DNA of 64,000 bases, from NCBI GenBank assembly GCA_033584155.1, contig CP138355.1, positions 3,047,826-3,111,825 on the forward strand, read 5' to 3'. This DNA comes from Candidatus Electrothrix scaldis. Its GTDB lineage: Bacteria > Desulfobacterota > Desulfobulbia > Desulfobulbales > Desulfobulbaceae. Positions within the stretch are counted from its first letter, which is position 1; every line of letters starts with the position of its first letter. Of the stretch, positions 1 through 8,959 are shown in pieces. The translations under genes and the position numbers were made by a program. The notes under the pieces were generated by a model, which saw only the letters and a list, made by a program, of their open reading frames with translations, ran no database searches and was not told where the DNA came from.

Positions 1-1766
1 CGCTCTGTTGCATCCATATTCATCTGAACCCGCATGGTTGCGTTTTTCATCGCATCTAAGAGAGCTTTGGCATCATTTTGTTGAGCCCCAGCCGCTGGCA
101 CCTGAGCAATAATATCCCCGATCAACCCGTAATACTTGCCATAATCAAATGTTGCAGCCATAAGCCCCCGAGAGCTATCCAGGGGCTCTGAACGCAGGCC
201 TTCAGCTAAAGCCTGAGATTTTTCCCCGGCAAAGACTGTCAGGTGCGAGCCATTCACTGCCGCCATAATGGGAAAGGAAAGTGGTAAGGGCAACGGAAGC
301 TGAACCGGGGTTCCATCAGCAGATAATTGCAGCTCGGCAAGCGGGGGAACAAGGCCTCTGAGCATCTGCACAAAATTCATGGGATTTTCCACAGCTAAGC
401 TGATCAGGGCATCAATGCTTTTCGGCATAGGGCTTGCGCCTGACTCAGTTGCCTCCAATTCCACAGTGCTCAGGGAAAAGGCTAAGCCTTGTACCCCCTG
501 AGCCATACCTGTCATCATAGCCAAGGCTGCTGGTTGTTGAGATTTGGCATCCTCTTGCATCTCTTTAAAGAAAGAGCAATGATATTCTTTCTGAGTGATT
601 GTATTCCAGCGTTCTGTAAGAAAAGGCGCTATATTCTGTACATTCAGGCCGATTCCTGCTGCAATGGCAGAACTTTCCCCGGCATTGCGCACATATTGTG
701 GCAGTACACCACGAATGGACTGCAAACCTTTGAGAAGAGCCTGATCCTTATTCTCAATCACAAGTAAGGAATCAATATGAGAAGGCGTAGCTTCCAGAGC
801 CAATGCAGTGTAACCGAATACTGTTTGTGGCCAGTTTTTGCCAATATCCTCGAAATCTTTTCTACAGCCCTCTGTTTGCAACTCGTCCAGAAATTCTTGA
901 AAGCCTGAAGCCTCCTGCTGTACCTGTGGGCTCAAGGTCTGCATCATTTTCGCGATGCTGTTTCCTTCTTTGCTTGTCAGTGCGGTAATTATCTGCTGAT
1001 GATCAAGATAACCAATAAAGGATGAATCCAAAGCATACTGCTTTTGCAGGGCCTCAACCCGGCCAGTTTCAGCCAGTGTTTTTTTCGGCTTTTGCTGGCC
1101 TAAAGCAATGGCAATGGTCTGCTCACTGTCAACACCAATATCCAGCATGAACACAGCATGTTTTCTTTCGTTATCAACACCGATGATCAGGTCAACAGAA
1201 GGATCTGCCTCTTTCAAAGGATAGCGATGAAAGTTTGCCTGCCCCACGGTCTCTGCCTGGGTACTGATCTTTGCCTTTGTTTCCAGCTCTTCAATTTTTT
1301 TGTTAAATTGCGGTACATCGTTTAGGCTCACCCGAAGGAGAACCGGGGCCAATCCAACGGTATAGCTCGTGAGAAAGGCCTGCTCAGGTATCCCCCATTG
1401 AGGCAGTTCCGTCTCAGGAGAGAGCATCATTGCATAATAATCAAGCCAGAGCTGGCTGAGCATACGGCGACCTGCCAGTTGCTCATCTTCTGCTACAGCG
1501 AGCATTTTTGCAGGATCAACACCTTTTAACATGCTGAGATTTTTATCACTCCATTGCAGAACTTTCTGTAAGGGAGCTGGCTTCAGACCGCCGGAAAAGA
1601 AAAGAGTATCTGCCGGTACCACATCAAGCATGGTCACTGGCTTTGGCTGCTCGCTTGTTGCTTTTACCTCTTTTACCTGCACCTCTTCCTTTTCCTTCTT
1701 GTCACAGGCAAAAAGCAGCGAAGCTGCCAGAACGAGGAGCAATGTTTTTTTTAGGGTCAATTTCAT
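1..1766 (-). CDS. Large lipoprotein of unknown function, 3' end outside window
   Basis: An open frame on the minus strand starts at ATG 1766 and runs off the left edge, giving about 588 residues without a stop. The N-terminus is a short basic stretch, a hydrophobic helix and a lipobox ending LLFAC at about residue 21, followed by a charged KKEKEE linker. It should therefore be exported and lipid-anchored. The rest is soluble and mixed alpha/beta, with no catalytic motif that I recognise. It resembles the long substrate-less DUF-type lipoproteins of Deltaproteobacteria, but I cannot name a family. The start is supported by the fit of the signal peptide. It has no same-strand neighbour within 110 bases. 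Confidence 0.75.
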   Translation of the reverse strand, partial: MKLTLKKTLLLVLAASLLFACDKKEKEEVQVKEVKATSEQPKPVTMLDVVPADTLFFSGGLKPAPLQKVLQWSDKNLSMLKGVDPAKMLAVAEDEQLAGRRMLSQLWLDYYAMMLSPETELPQWGIPEQAFLTSYTVGLAPVLLRVSLNDVPQFNKKIEELETKAKISTQAETVGQANFHRYPLKEADPSVDLIIGVDNERKHAVFMLDIGVDSEQTIAIALGQQKPKKTLAETGRVEALQKQYALDSSFIGYLDHQQIITALTSKEGNSIAKMMQTLSPQVQQEASGFQEFLDELQTEGCRKDFEDIGKNWPQTVFGYTALALEATPSHIDSLLVIENKDQALLKGLQSIRGVLPQYVRNAGESSAIAAGIGLNVQNIAPFLTERWNTITQKEYHCSFFKEMQEDAKSQQPAALAMMTGMAQGVQGLAFSLSTVELEATESGASPMPKSIDALISLAVENPMNFVQMLRGLVPPLAELQLSADGTPVQLPLPLPLSFPIMAAVNGSHLTVFAGEKSQALAEGLRSEPLDSSRGLMAATFDYGKYYGLIGDIIAQVPAAGAQQNDAKALLDAMKNATMRVQMNMDATE

Positions 1767-1881
1767 GGAATTCCTTTCAGTTATGGGCGACAGCGGGTTG
1801 GGCACCTCGGCCGCACCGTTGACAGAGCATGCTGTAAAAGGTTTGCGGCAAGTATCATATTGTTAATAAGCAAAAATGTCA

Positions 1882-2547
1882 CTACAAATCAAACCGGATA
1901 TTCCAGCCATTTTCCAAAATCGTGTTGAAAACAGGAGATTTGATTTCTTGAGGATGGAAGAGATAGTCAGCAGGAGCTGTCTGTTCCAAAAAAGTAAGTC
2001 GCCACTGAGGGGCTGTTCGCATACGAATATAAAAACGGGTGGAGCTCATGAGGCCTAAACGTACTTTCACGGGACAGCGCGATAAATCTATATGGCGCAC
2101 CTTGTCCCTCATGATCACGGTTCTGGTTTCCGGCGAGAACTCCAAGTGCAGTTCATAGGAGCGTTTCATCCCGGCCAGAAACATCCGCTGGCACCAGTCC
2201 GCATCATGGCTTCGCCAACAGAGACGGAGTTTATTCTTTTTTTTTCGTACCTGCACCGGGTTATTGAAATCATTAACTGCCAAAAGCGTGAACTCCAGCA
2301 GATCCTGTAACACTGGCTCTCCCCTCCCCTTGAAAAACCAAACCCGGCGGAGAATAAAACGAAGAAAAAAAGGAAAAGGAAGAAGATACAGCGCAGCCCA
2401 GGCTATCAGGGCTGGCACCAAATATTGAAACTGGACATGGGGCCAGACCAGGAGCAGGGGCAGCAAGGTCAGGGCATAGCCCAGAGGTAACAGCAGTAGA
2501 AACCCTATGGTTTTGACCACACGAAGCAACACCGGGGCTTCTCTCAA
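1882..2547 (-). CDS. Small inner-membrane protein, unknown function
   Basis: A 221-residue protein. Two hydrophobic segments lie in the first 70 residues (about 12-35 and 40-65), followed by a soluble basic domain of about 150 residues rich in Arg, Lys and aromatic residues. The soluble part contains three Trp and alternating hydrophobic residues, which suggests a beta-rich domain. Its ATG overlaps the stop of the upstream LD-carboxypeptidase by 4 nt (ATGA), so the two are translationally coupled. No known motif is seen. The link to peptidoglycan recycling rests only on the operon context. Confidence 0.65.
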   Translation of the reverse strand: MREAPVLLRVVKTIGFLLLLPLGYALTLLPLLLVWPHVQFQYLVPALIAWAALYLLPFPFFLRFILRRVWFFKGRGEPVLQDLLEFTLLAVNDFNNPVQVRKKKNKLRLCWRSHDADWCQRMFLAGMKRSYELHLEFSPETRTVIMRDKVRHIDLSRCPVKVRLGLMSSTRFYIRMRTAPQWRLTFLEQTAPADYLFHPQEIKSPVFNTILENGWNIRFDL

Positions 2548-3482
2548 GCTGTCTGGCAGCTTCGGGGAAGAAAACTCAAGGTGCCGGTGATATCATCCAT
2601 CACAGCTTCCATGCCCACAGGTAAGGCCACGTTGCCCTGTTGATGCCCAATAGGCAATCCTCCCCAGATCGGGTAAGAAGAGCCCTCTGTTAGCTCCAAA
2701 GCACGATTCCAGACCTGTTCGTTTAAACGAAGAATCTCCAGACGATCAAAATGGCCTGGATCAAACACACCAAGAAGTAACCCGGCAAGATTATTCAGCA
2801 GTCCGCAACAAGCCAGGTGGGTCAGCATGCGATCCAATTTATACAGAGGCTCGCCAGTATCTTCAAGAAAAAGAATTTTTCCGCTTAAATCAGGTTGCCA
2901 AGGCGTGCCGATCATATGGGTGAGTGTGGTCAGGTTACCACCAGCAAGTCTGCCCTGCCCTCTCCCTGAGCGCAGAATTTCCAGATCCCTGCTTGGCGCA
3001 AGGGGAGAGAATTCACCACTCAGGGCCTCTTTGAAGCGCTGGAATGAGAGCGGATCAGTATTTGCCAGAGTAGTGACCATTGGCCCGTGCAGGGTGACTA
3101 GACCAGCTGCTGCGGAAATCCCATTAAGGAGCACGGTTAAATCGCTGAAGCCGATTAGCCATTTAGGCCGGGAGCGCAGTAGGTCCGGATTCATACGGCC
3201 TATCATCCGCAGGCAGCCGTACCCTCCCCTGGCCGCGATAACCGCCTTAACCTCTTCGTCATTCCACAGTCGGTAAAATCCCTTAAGACGCTGTTCATCG
3301 TCCGCAGCAAGATACTCTGGGCCGCTCTGGTCAGGGGAGTAGTGACGGACCCGCAGATTGAGATTTCTCAGGATCTGAAGACCTTTTTCCAGCCGAGCCT
3401 GATCGCGTACCGGTCCTGCCGGATAAATAACGCCTACTGTGTCACCAGGACCAAGGCGCGGAGGAAGGAGAGGAAGGGGCAT
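2544..3482 (-). CDS. ldcA: LD-carboxypeptidase (peptidase family S66)
   Basis: This 312-residue protein fits cytoplasmic murein tetrapeptide LD-carboxypeptidase, which removes the terminal D-Ala of recycled L,D-linked tetrapeptides. S66 landmarks are visible: the N-terminal GDTVGVIYPAGPV segment, RGGYGC near residue 85-90, the nucleophile serine in IGFSDLT (Ser113), the acidic FLEDTGE motif near 205-211 and the histidine in LPIGHQQGN near the C-terminus. No signal peptide is present, as expected. The length matches the family (about 300 residues). MccF-type immunity peptidases share this fold, so the exact substrate is inferred. The downstream membrane gene overlaps it by 4 nt. Confidence 0.9.
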   Translation of the reverse strand: MPLPLLPPRLGPGDTVGVIYPAGPVRDQARLEKGLQILRNLNLRVRHYSPDQSGPEYLAADDEQRLKGFYRLWNDEEVKAVIAARGGYGCLRMIGRMNPDLLRSRPKWLIGFSDLTVLLNGISAAAGLVTLHGPMVTTLANTDPLSFQRFKEALSGEFSPLAPSRDLEILRSGRGQGRLAGGNLTTLTHMIGTPWQPDLSGKILFLEDTGEPLYKLDRMLTHLACCGLLNNLAGLLLGVFDPGHFDRLEILRLNEQVWNRALELTEGSSYPIWGGLPIGHQQGNVALPVGMEAVMDDITGTLSFLPRSCQTA

Positions 3483-3872
3483 TGTCTCTGTATATTTTGC
3501 TAGTAGCTTATTTTTATGAGCCTATTGCAGATTGATGGGCTTATTATCTCGTTGGAGAATGACCATAGTCTAAAGCAAGCAATAGGTCTATGCAGCAAAA
3601 AAATGCTTTTTATCCATTGCTCTCGGTGCCCATTTATTGTGCTTTTGCTCAGATATAGAGTATATCCTCTGCGGGATACGTTAAAAATATCTTTGGACAT
3701 CCTTTCAAATTTATTATACAATTTTTAGCAATGGCCCTCTGCTTGTTCTGAAAAAAGGCATGCTCTATGCATTCTTCACTGCACATGAACAGAATCAAGC
3801 TGAAGCATGAATGAGAAGAAAACAGGTGAGAGAAAATATGATTGAGCAACGAGCAAAAAGGTGTGCTGAACT
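3483..3872. other. Divergent intergenic region, no gene seen
   Basis: About 390 bases separate the minus-strand ldcA unit from the plus-strand MoxR unit. The tract is AT-rich with several short open frames on both strands, none with coding-like composition or a good ribosome-binding site. It must hold the promoters of both units, but I could not assign a convincing -35/-10 pair. Confidence 0.5.
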
Positions 3873-5186
3873 ATGAGCAGCAATGAGCCTCGCCCGCAAA
3901 AAATCAGGGTTGGGCAGCGTATCAAACTCGAGCGGTGCCAATCCTGGGATGAGAGTTTTCATATCTTTGATGAAGAGACAGCCTTTGCCATCGAAATGGC
4001 TTTAGCAACAGGCCGCCCTCTTTTGGTCAAGGGAGAACCGGGAAGTGGGAAGAGTCAGTTGGCCAGGGCCGCTGCCCAGGAACTGGATCGTTATTTTCTT
4101 GCTGAAAGCATAACGAGCTGCTCTGAGGGCAAGGATCTTCTCTGGAAATATGATCCGATAGCCCGACTCAACGAGGCTCAAACCCAGGCCGCTGAATCCA
4201 CTTTATGGCAACAGCGACGCATTCTCCGCCAGGGAGGGCAAGAGATACGGGCCTTGACTGCTGAGGCTCTTGTTACGCAGCAAGCCAATACAACCAATAC
4301 GCCAAGAAAAAAGAAGGTAGCTCGCTATAGAAAGAAAAAGGCAAGTAGCCAGAAAAACAAAGATCTTTACCAGTTCAGCAGGAAACCCATACCAAAAGAA
4401 CTTGGGCGGATTGAGATTCCAGTGGTCAAAGAACGGGAAGATAACCTGCGGCCAGGAAATTTTATCAGCCCAGGAGTCCTTTGGTGGATTTTTGACTGCG
4501 TATCTGCCTATAAACAATATAAACGATGCCGTTACCCCTTTTATAAGCCCGGATTCCTCTATGAAGAGAGTGAAGAATTTGAGACCGCAGAGCGTGGTTT
4601 TGTTCTGTTGATCGACGAAATTGACAAGGCTGATCCTGCGCTGCCCAATACTCTTTTAGAAGTTTTGGGCAACGGGGCTTTTCACGTCCCGATAATTGAC
4701 CAGACCGTTGGCATGGCTCGGGGGCTTACAAAACCCCTGGTCATTATTACAAGCAATGGGGAGGAAGAATTACCATCTGCCTTTGTCCGTCGCTGCCTGG
4801 TCCTGCACCTCCATTTTGATGATCGAGCCTATCTTCGGACCTGGTGGCAACAACAACTGGAAACAGCAGCATTACCAAGCAGCTCTGAAGATTTTTCTCA
4901 GGAGAAAGCCCTTATCCTTTGGTTGATTCAACGAGCAGAGGTCCATTTCGAGGGCGTTTTCTCGGACAGAGTCAAGGTTAAGGCGGCGCAGTTACTGGTA
5001 AAAGACCGGAGGGAGGCGCAGCGATTTGGCGGCGTGAAGCCAGGTCAGGCCGAGTTCCTTGATCTCCTCAGTGCCCTGCAAGAAATGCCAAAACCAAATT
5101 GTTCTGGGGAAGCTCTGGAGCAGTACCAATTGGCCTTATTAAAAAAGATAAGTCGCTATGCGCTGGTTAAATCTGTTGCTGACTGA
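3873..5186 (+). CDS. MoxR-type AAA+ ATPase
   Basis: A 437-residue AAA+ ATPase. Walker A is GEPGSGKS (residues 54-61), Walker B is LLIDEIDKAD (245-254), sensor 1 is ITSNGEEE with Asn295, and the arginine pair at 306-307 is a candidate Arg finger. Together with the EELPSAFVRRC signature this places it in the MoxR clade. MoxR proteins are remodelling ATPases that usually act with a partner, often vWA or FGE-like. A charged insert (about 105-235, very Lys/Arg-rich at 145-163) separates Walker A and B and is longer than in housekeeping MoxR. No vWA gene follows. Instead two FGE-like genes lie 3 nt downstream and beyond, in the same direction, and are probably its partners. Confidence 0.88.
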   Translation: MSSNEPRPQKIRVGQRIKLERCQSWDESFHIFDEETAFAIEMALATGRPLLVKGEPGSGKSQLARAAAQELDRYFLAESITSCSEGKDLLWKYDPIARLNEAQTQAAESTLWQQRRILRQGGQEIRALTAEALVTQQANTTNTPRKKKVARYRKKKASSQKNKDLYQFSRKPIPKELGRIEIPVVKEREDNLRPGNFISPGVLWWIFDCVSAYKQYKRCRYPFYKPGFLYEESEEFETAERGFVLLIDEIDKADPALPNTLLEVLGNGAFHVPIIDQTVGMARGLTKPLVIITSNGEEELPSAFVRRCLVLHLHFDDRAYLRTWWQQQLETAALPSSSEDFSQEKALILWLIQRAEVHFEGVFSDRVKVKAAQLLVKDRREAQRFGGVKPGQAEFLDLLSALQEMPKPNCSGEALEQYQLALLKKISRYALVKSVAD

Positions 5187-5189
5187 GTT

Positions 5190-7634
5190 TTGCCGAATTG
5201 CCGTATGAGGAAGTTAAAAACACAGGTCAGCAGGGCAGATATACTGCGTTTCCTCGCAGTTACCCGGAGGGTACCCTGGAATGCTGCGGCGAAATTAACG
5301 GGTTATAGCCTTCAGCTGGAACAACATAAGCCGAAAAAAAAGCAGCAAACCAACCGATCCAGGAGAGCCCAGCAGATTCAAGCCCACCTTGCTGCCGAGA
5401 CACCAGTCCTGGATAAGATAGCCGAGGCAAAGGAAATCACTTTCACGGTTCCTCTGGAGGCGTTTTGGTATCTCGCCGAAAAAAGAAGCCTGAAAAAGAC
5501 CATTCATCGACTGACCGAACAATCTGAGTTTTTGCCCCCTAAAGAAAAGAGGAGCGCTTTGCCTGGAGTGCTCCTTCAGGTTAAACCGCTGAGCCCGGAG
5601 GAAATCTCAGTTCCAGAATTCAAAGTCAAGAAGCGTGTTCGTCGTTCCCCTACTGCATCGTTATCTAACTCACCTTTGTTCAGTACCTCTTCGGAAATAA
5701 AACAAAAAAAAAACGCAGAGATTCTCTCCTTACGGGCGGATATGGAATCCCTTGTTGTCTCCTACGCTACATTTACCACTTTCCGGGCAAAGGCAGAGAG
5801 AAAAAAGCAACAAAGTGCATTAAAGAAAAGAGTCGAAGAAAAAGCAGCTCATCGATTTCACCTTCGCCTCCACCGTTTGCTCGGCCTTATTTCAGTGGCT
5901 GAATATGTTGATCCTGCCCTGTTGCAGGAAATTATCTGTCTTCTCCCCTCTTCCACTCCTGATATTAGGACTGAAGCAGCTCTTCAGTCGCACCCGGACG
6001 TAGAGCGAGCCGACACTTCTTTTCTTCGGATCAAGCCTGAAAAAAAAAAGATATATCAGGCAACGTTTTCCCAGGAAGGATCTTCTCTGCAAGCGGATCT
6101 GCTCGGATTACTGCGGCAGCGTGATGCCACACAGGCCCCCTTTCTTTTTTCCCTGGAATTACTGGTTGCCCTGCCCCTTCTCCATTCGGACAGTATGCAG
6201 AAGCAGATTATTATCTGGCTGGAAGCATGCATGCTCCGTTTTGTCCGTACCTGGTTTGACATGCAGGAAGACAGCGAGTTAACCAGACCTGCTGCTCAGT
6301 TCCTTGGGCTCATTGACTTACTGCCCAAAGAACTCAGAAAACGTTTTACAACCCGTTCCTTTCTCTATGGCATTGTTCATCGAGATTCTCTGCGCCAAGG
6401 TGCTCTCATTCCCGCTGAGTATGAGACAGAGAGGGTTCTCCAGACCGTGCAGAATGTGGTACCAGTTCAGTATTATCAGGTGCTGCAACAGGGCGAGTTA
6501 CTCCGTCTCTACCCAAGCCACGAGGCTGGTTTGCCGAGCTTTCCTGGCAGTCCTCTTGTTGAGCTTGAACTGTCCAGAGATATTCTCCTTTTACACCGGG
6601 CCGGATACATTTCCACCTTGCCGGTTCGCCCAGGAGAGGTCGTGCATGACTGCACCGGGTCAGAAGAGACGTTCATCCTGCAAAGTACCTCAGAACAATT
6701 CTTTTTTGGAATCTGCTTCCGTCCTTCCTGGGCGGAAAGTATAGGCCGAAATAAACAAGGGCTTTTTGTTGATGCCCGCTGGTTGCATAAAACATACAGG
6801 TTACATTGGACAAACAGCACAAAGGACGGGGCGGGTAATTGGCAGGGTGAGAAGGAATTGCAAACAGATCAGTACGGTCTCTTTGTTGATCTCTCTATCG
6901 CGGATCAGGTGGTGCAACGTTTTCGTCGCATCCTTCCGGGCGAATTTATGATGGGTTCGCCGAAGGATGAACCGGAACGACAAAGCTGGGGCAAAGAAGC
7001 CCTGCACAAAGTTATCCTGAGTACGAGCTTCTGGATTGCAGATACGGTCGTAACGCAACGATTCTGGCAAGAGATCGTCAAAACAAATTCCAGCCGGTTC
7101 AGAGGGGCTGAACGACCTGTGGAAAAGGTGAGCTACCATGATGCCATGCTCTTTCTCCAGCAGCTCAATGAGCGCATGCCAGGTATTAAAGCCCGTTTAC
7201 TCACCGAGGCGGAGTGGGAATACTGCTGCCGTGCCGGAAGCAACACACCCTTTGCCTTTGGCCATCGTATCACACCAGACCTCGTCAATTATAATGGTCA
7301 GTACCCGTATCACACAGGAACACCAGGAAAAAACAGGAAACAAACCGTCCCGGTGAAATCCCTGCCCTGCAATGCCTGGGGCCTCTATGAAATGCACGGC
7401 AATGTCTGGGAATGGTGCCAGGATTATTGGCAAGAGAACCTGTCTGCCGAGGAGCCACAGCGTGATCCGCAAGGACCGGCAACGGGCGAGTTCCGGGTTG
7501 TACGGGGCGGATCTTGGTCCCTGGCTGGCCGGGGAGTGCGCTCAGCTGTTCGAGGAAAATTTTCTCCTCATTTCCGCAATAGCTGTATAGGGTTGCGTAT
7601 CGCCTTGAGCCCGGATGAGGAGCCTGCCGTATGA
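5190..7634 (+). CDS. Large protein with C-terminal FGE-sulfatase/C-type-lectin-like domain
   Basis: The frame opens at TTG 5190; ATG 5205 is an equally good start. The protein is about 810 residues. The first roughly 580 residues are helical and highly charged, with a Lys/Arg-rich, low-complexity region up to about 220 and no catalytic motif. The last 220 residues are an FGE-sulfatase (SUMF1-type) domain: FMMGS, RLLTEAEWEYCCRAG, YEMHGNVWEWCQDYW and RVVRGGSW. The copper-binding cysteine pair used by true formylglycine-generating enzymes after GGS(W/Y) is missing, so it is probably a ligand-binding rather than catalytic domain. The architecture recalls FGE-like partners of MoxR ATPases. It starts 3 nt after the MoxR stop and overlaps the next FGE gene by 4 nt. 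Confidence 0.82.
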   Translation: MPNCRMRKLKTQVSRADILRFLAVTRRVPWNAAAKLTGYSLQLEQHKPKKKQQTNRSRRAQQIQAHLAAETPVLDKIAEAKEITFTVPLEAFWYLAEKRSLKKTIHRLTEQSEFLPPKEKRSALPGVLLQVKPLSPEEISVPEFKVKKRVRRSPTASLSNSPLFSTSSEIKQKKNAEILSLRADMESLVVSYATFTTFRAKAERKKQQSALKKRVEEKAAHRFHLRLHRLLGLISVAEYVDPALLQEIICLLPSSTPDIRTEAALQSHPDVERADTSFLRIKPEKKKIYQATFSQEGSSLQADLLGLLRQRDATQAPFLFSLELLVALPLLHSDSMQKQIIIWLEACMLRFVRTWFDMQEDSELTRPAAQFLGLIDLLPKELRKRFTTRSFLYGIVHRDSLRQGALIPAEYETERVLQTVQNVVPVQYYQVLQQGELLRLYPSHEAGLPSFPGSPLVELELSRDILLLHRAGYISTLPVRPGEVVHDCTGSEETFILQSTSEQFFFGICFRPSWAESIGRNKQGLFVDARWLHKTYRLHWTNSTKDGAGNWQGEKELQTDQYGLFVDLSIADQVVQRFRRILPGEFMMGSPKDEPERQSWGKEALHKVILSTSFWIADTVVTQRFWQEIVKTNSSRFRGAERPVEKVSYHDAMLFLQQLNERMPGIKARLLTEAEWEYCCRAGSNTPFAFGHRITPDLVNYNGQYPYHTGTPGKNRKQTVPVKSLPCNAWGLYEMHGNVWEWCQDYWQENLSAEEPQRDPQGPATGEFRVVRGGSWSLAGRGVRSAVRGKFSPHFRNSCIGLRIALSPDEEPAV

Positions 7635-8533
7635 TGATTCCCTCAAAAAAACTACGAGCAGGAGAGGTTACTAGAGAGCAAAGCGTTGCTCCTCGAATTC
7701 CTCCTAAACGCTTAGGATTGGGATATCGCAATCATCTTTCCCCACCTCAGTTTCCAGCACCGTGGGCTATGGATTGGGGCGAGGACAGGTACGGCCTCTG
7801 GATGAGCTTTGCTCTGGATCAGGTGTGCCAGACGCTACGCTGGATCAAGCCGGGGGATTTCCTTATGGGGGCGGCAAGAAAGGAGAAAGGGCAGCGTCCT
7901 TGGTTAGGCAAGGAAAGTCAACATCAGGTAACGTTATCTAAAGGTTTTTGGCTGGCTGACACCACGATCACCCAGGAATTGTGGTACACCGTCATGGGCA
8001 CAGCGCCAAGTGGTTTTACCGGGGAGCAGCATCCGGTGGAACGAATCAGCTGGCAGGATTCCCGCACCTTCCTGCGACGATTAAATAATCTTATTCCAGG
8101 TCTTGCTGCGCGCCTGCCTACAGAGGCGGAATGGGAATATGCCTGCCGGGCTGGAACAAATACACCCTTTTCCTTTGGCAAAGATATTTCATCGGAACAG
8201 GCCAACTTTAACGGAAAATATCCTTACCGTCCTACATCCCTAGGGGAATATCGCAAAAGAACCGTCGCCGTCAAAACTCTCTCCTGTAATACTTGGGGTT
8301 TGTATGCAATGCACGGCAATGTCTGGGAATGGTGCCAGGATTACTGGCAGGAAGACTTAGGAAAGCAAGATTGCCTTAACCCACAGGGGCCGAAAAGGGG
8401 AAAGTACCGCCTTGTGCGCGGAGGTTCCTGGGCCAGTGATGCCTGTTTTATCCGCTCTGCCTGCCGTGACCGCTTTCCTCCTCATTATTGTCTGGGAAGT
8501 GTGGGGGTACGACTGGCGATCAGTGCCACATGA
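7631..8533 (+). CDS. FGE-sulfatase/C-type-lectin-like domain protein, paralogue of the preceding C-terminus
   Basis: A 300-residue protein. After an approximately 60-residue lead it is one FGE-like domain, closely similar to the end of the preceding protein: FLMGA, LPTEAEWEYACRAG, YAMHGNVWEWCQDYWQ and RLVRGGSW. It has no signal peptide. The FGE catalytic cysteines are not at their usual places. The segment after GGSW differs strongly from the paralogue at the solvent-exposed ligand-site positions, while RSA, P and the final G-x-R are shared. Most variable codons there end in C or T, as in targets of diversity-generating retroelements. The ATGA overlap with the upstream gene indicates one transcript with the MoxR ATPase. 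Confidence 0.85.
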   Translation: MMIPSKKLRAGEVTREQSVAPRIPPKRLGLGYRNHLSPPQFPAPWAMDWGEDRYGLWMSFALDQVCQTLRWIKPGDFLMGAARKEKGQRPWLGKESQHQVTLSKGFWLADTTITQELWYTVMGTAPSGFTGEQHPVERISWQDSRTFLRRLNNLIPGLAARLPTEAEWEYACRAGTNTPFSFGKDISSEQANFNGKYPYRPTSLGEYRKRTVAVKTLSCNTWGLYAMHGNVWEWCQDYWQEDLGKQDCLNPQGPKRGKYRLVRGGSWASDACFIRSACRDRFPPHYCLGSVGVRLAISAT

Positions 8534-8548
8534 AGGTGGGTAAGAAAA

Positions 8549-8959
8549 TCAGGCCGCGTTATCGTAATAACCGTAATGGGATATTTTGTATTTACTCATA
8601 TGTACTCCCTTTCTTCCGCAGGATGAGCAACGGATTTCTTGCGGTTTTTGCGGGCCGGTAAATTTGGTACTGAGCAAGGTGTGCAACACCAGTGCCTTTG
8701 AATAGGCAGCATCCACCAGTGAAGTAAAAACAAAGTCATACATTGTTATATGATTCTGGCATGCGCATCTGCACGCATCAGATTCAAAAAAATAAGCCTT
8801 GCTGCTTAATGTACCGGGCTGTACCTCTAAAAGTCGTTCTATCGCCTCAATATCCGACTGCTTTACCTGAGAAATTCTCGATTCTTTTCCTTGATCAACA
8901 AAGCGTAAATTTCCGAACCCGTCATCAGTCATCGATTTAATCAGATAATAATAGCTCAT
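8549..8959 (-). CDS. Small Cys-rich protein, unknown function
   Basis: A 136-residue frame convergent with the FGE-like gene, with 15 bases between their stops. Visible features are a cysteine group CRCACQNH near the middle and a CSSCGRKG knuckle about 28 residues from the end, possibly a zinc site. The N-terminus MSYYYLIKS and the balanced composition look coding. No clear Shine-Dalgarno precedes ATG 8959. I do not recognise the family. It could be an accessory of the MoxR-FGE cassette or an unrelated gene. Confidence 0.5.
   Translation of the reverse strand: MSYYYLIKSMTDDGFGNLRFVDQGKESRISQVKQSDIEAIERLLEVQPGTLSSKAYFFESDACRCACQNHITMYDFVFTSLVDAAYSKALVLHTLLSTKFTGPQKPQEIRCSSCGRKGVHMSKYKISHYGYYDNAA

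Noticed and set aside
3500-3849. Three short open frames in the ldcA/MoxR gap
   Set aside because: They overlap on opposite strands, have unlikely composition (runs of Phe, Ser, Ile, Tyr) and lack ribosome-binding sites.
5190-8533. True formylglycine-generating enzymes activating sulfatases
   Set aside because: The conserved catalytic Cys pair after GGS(W/Y) is absent in both proteins and no sulfatase gene is nearby.
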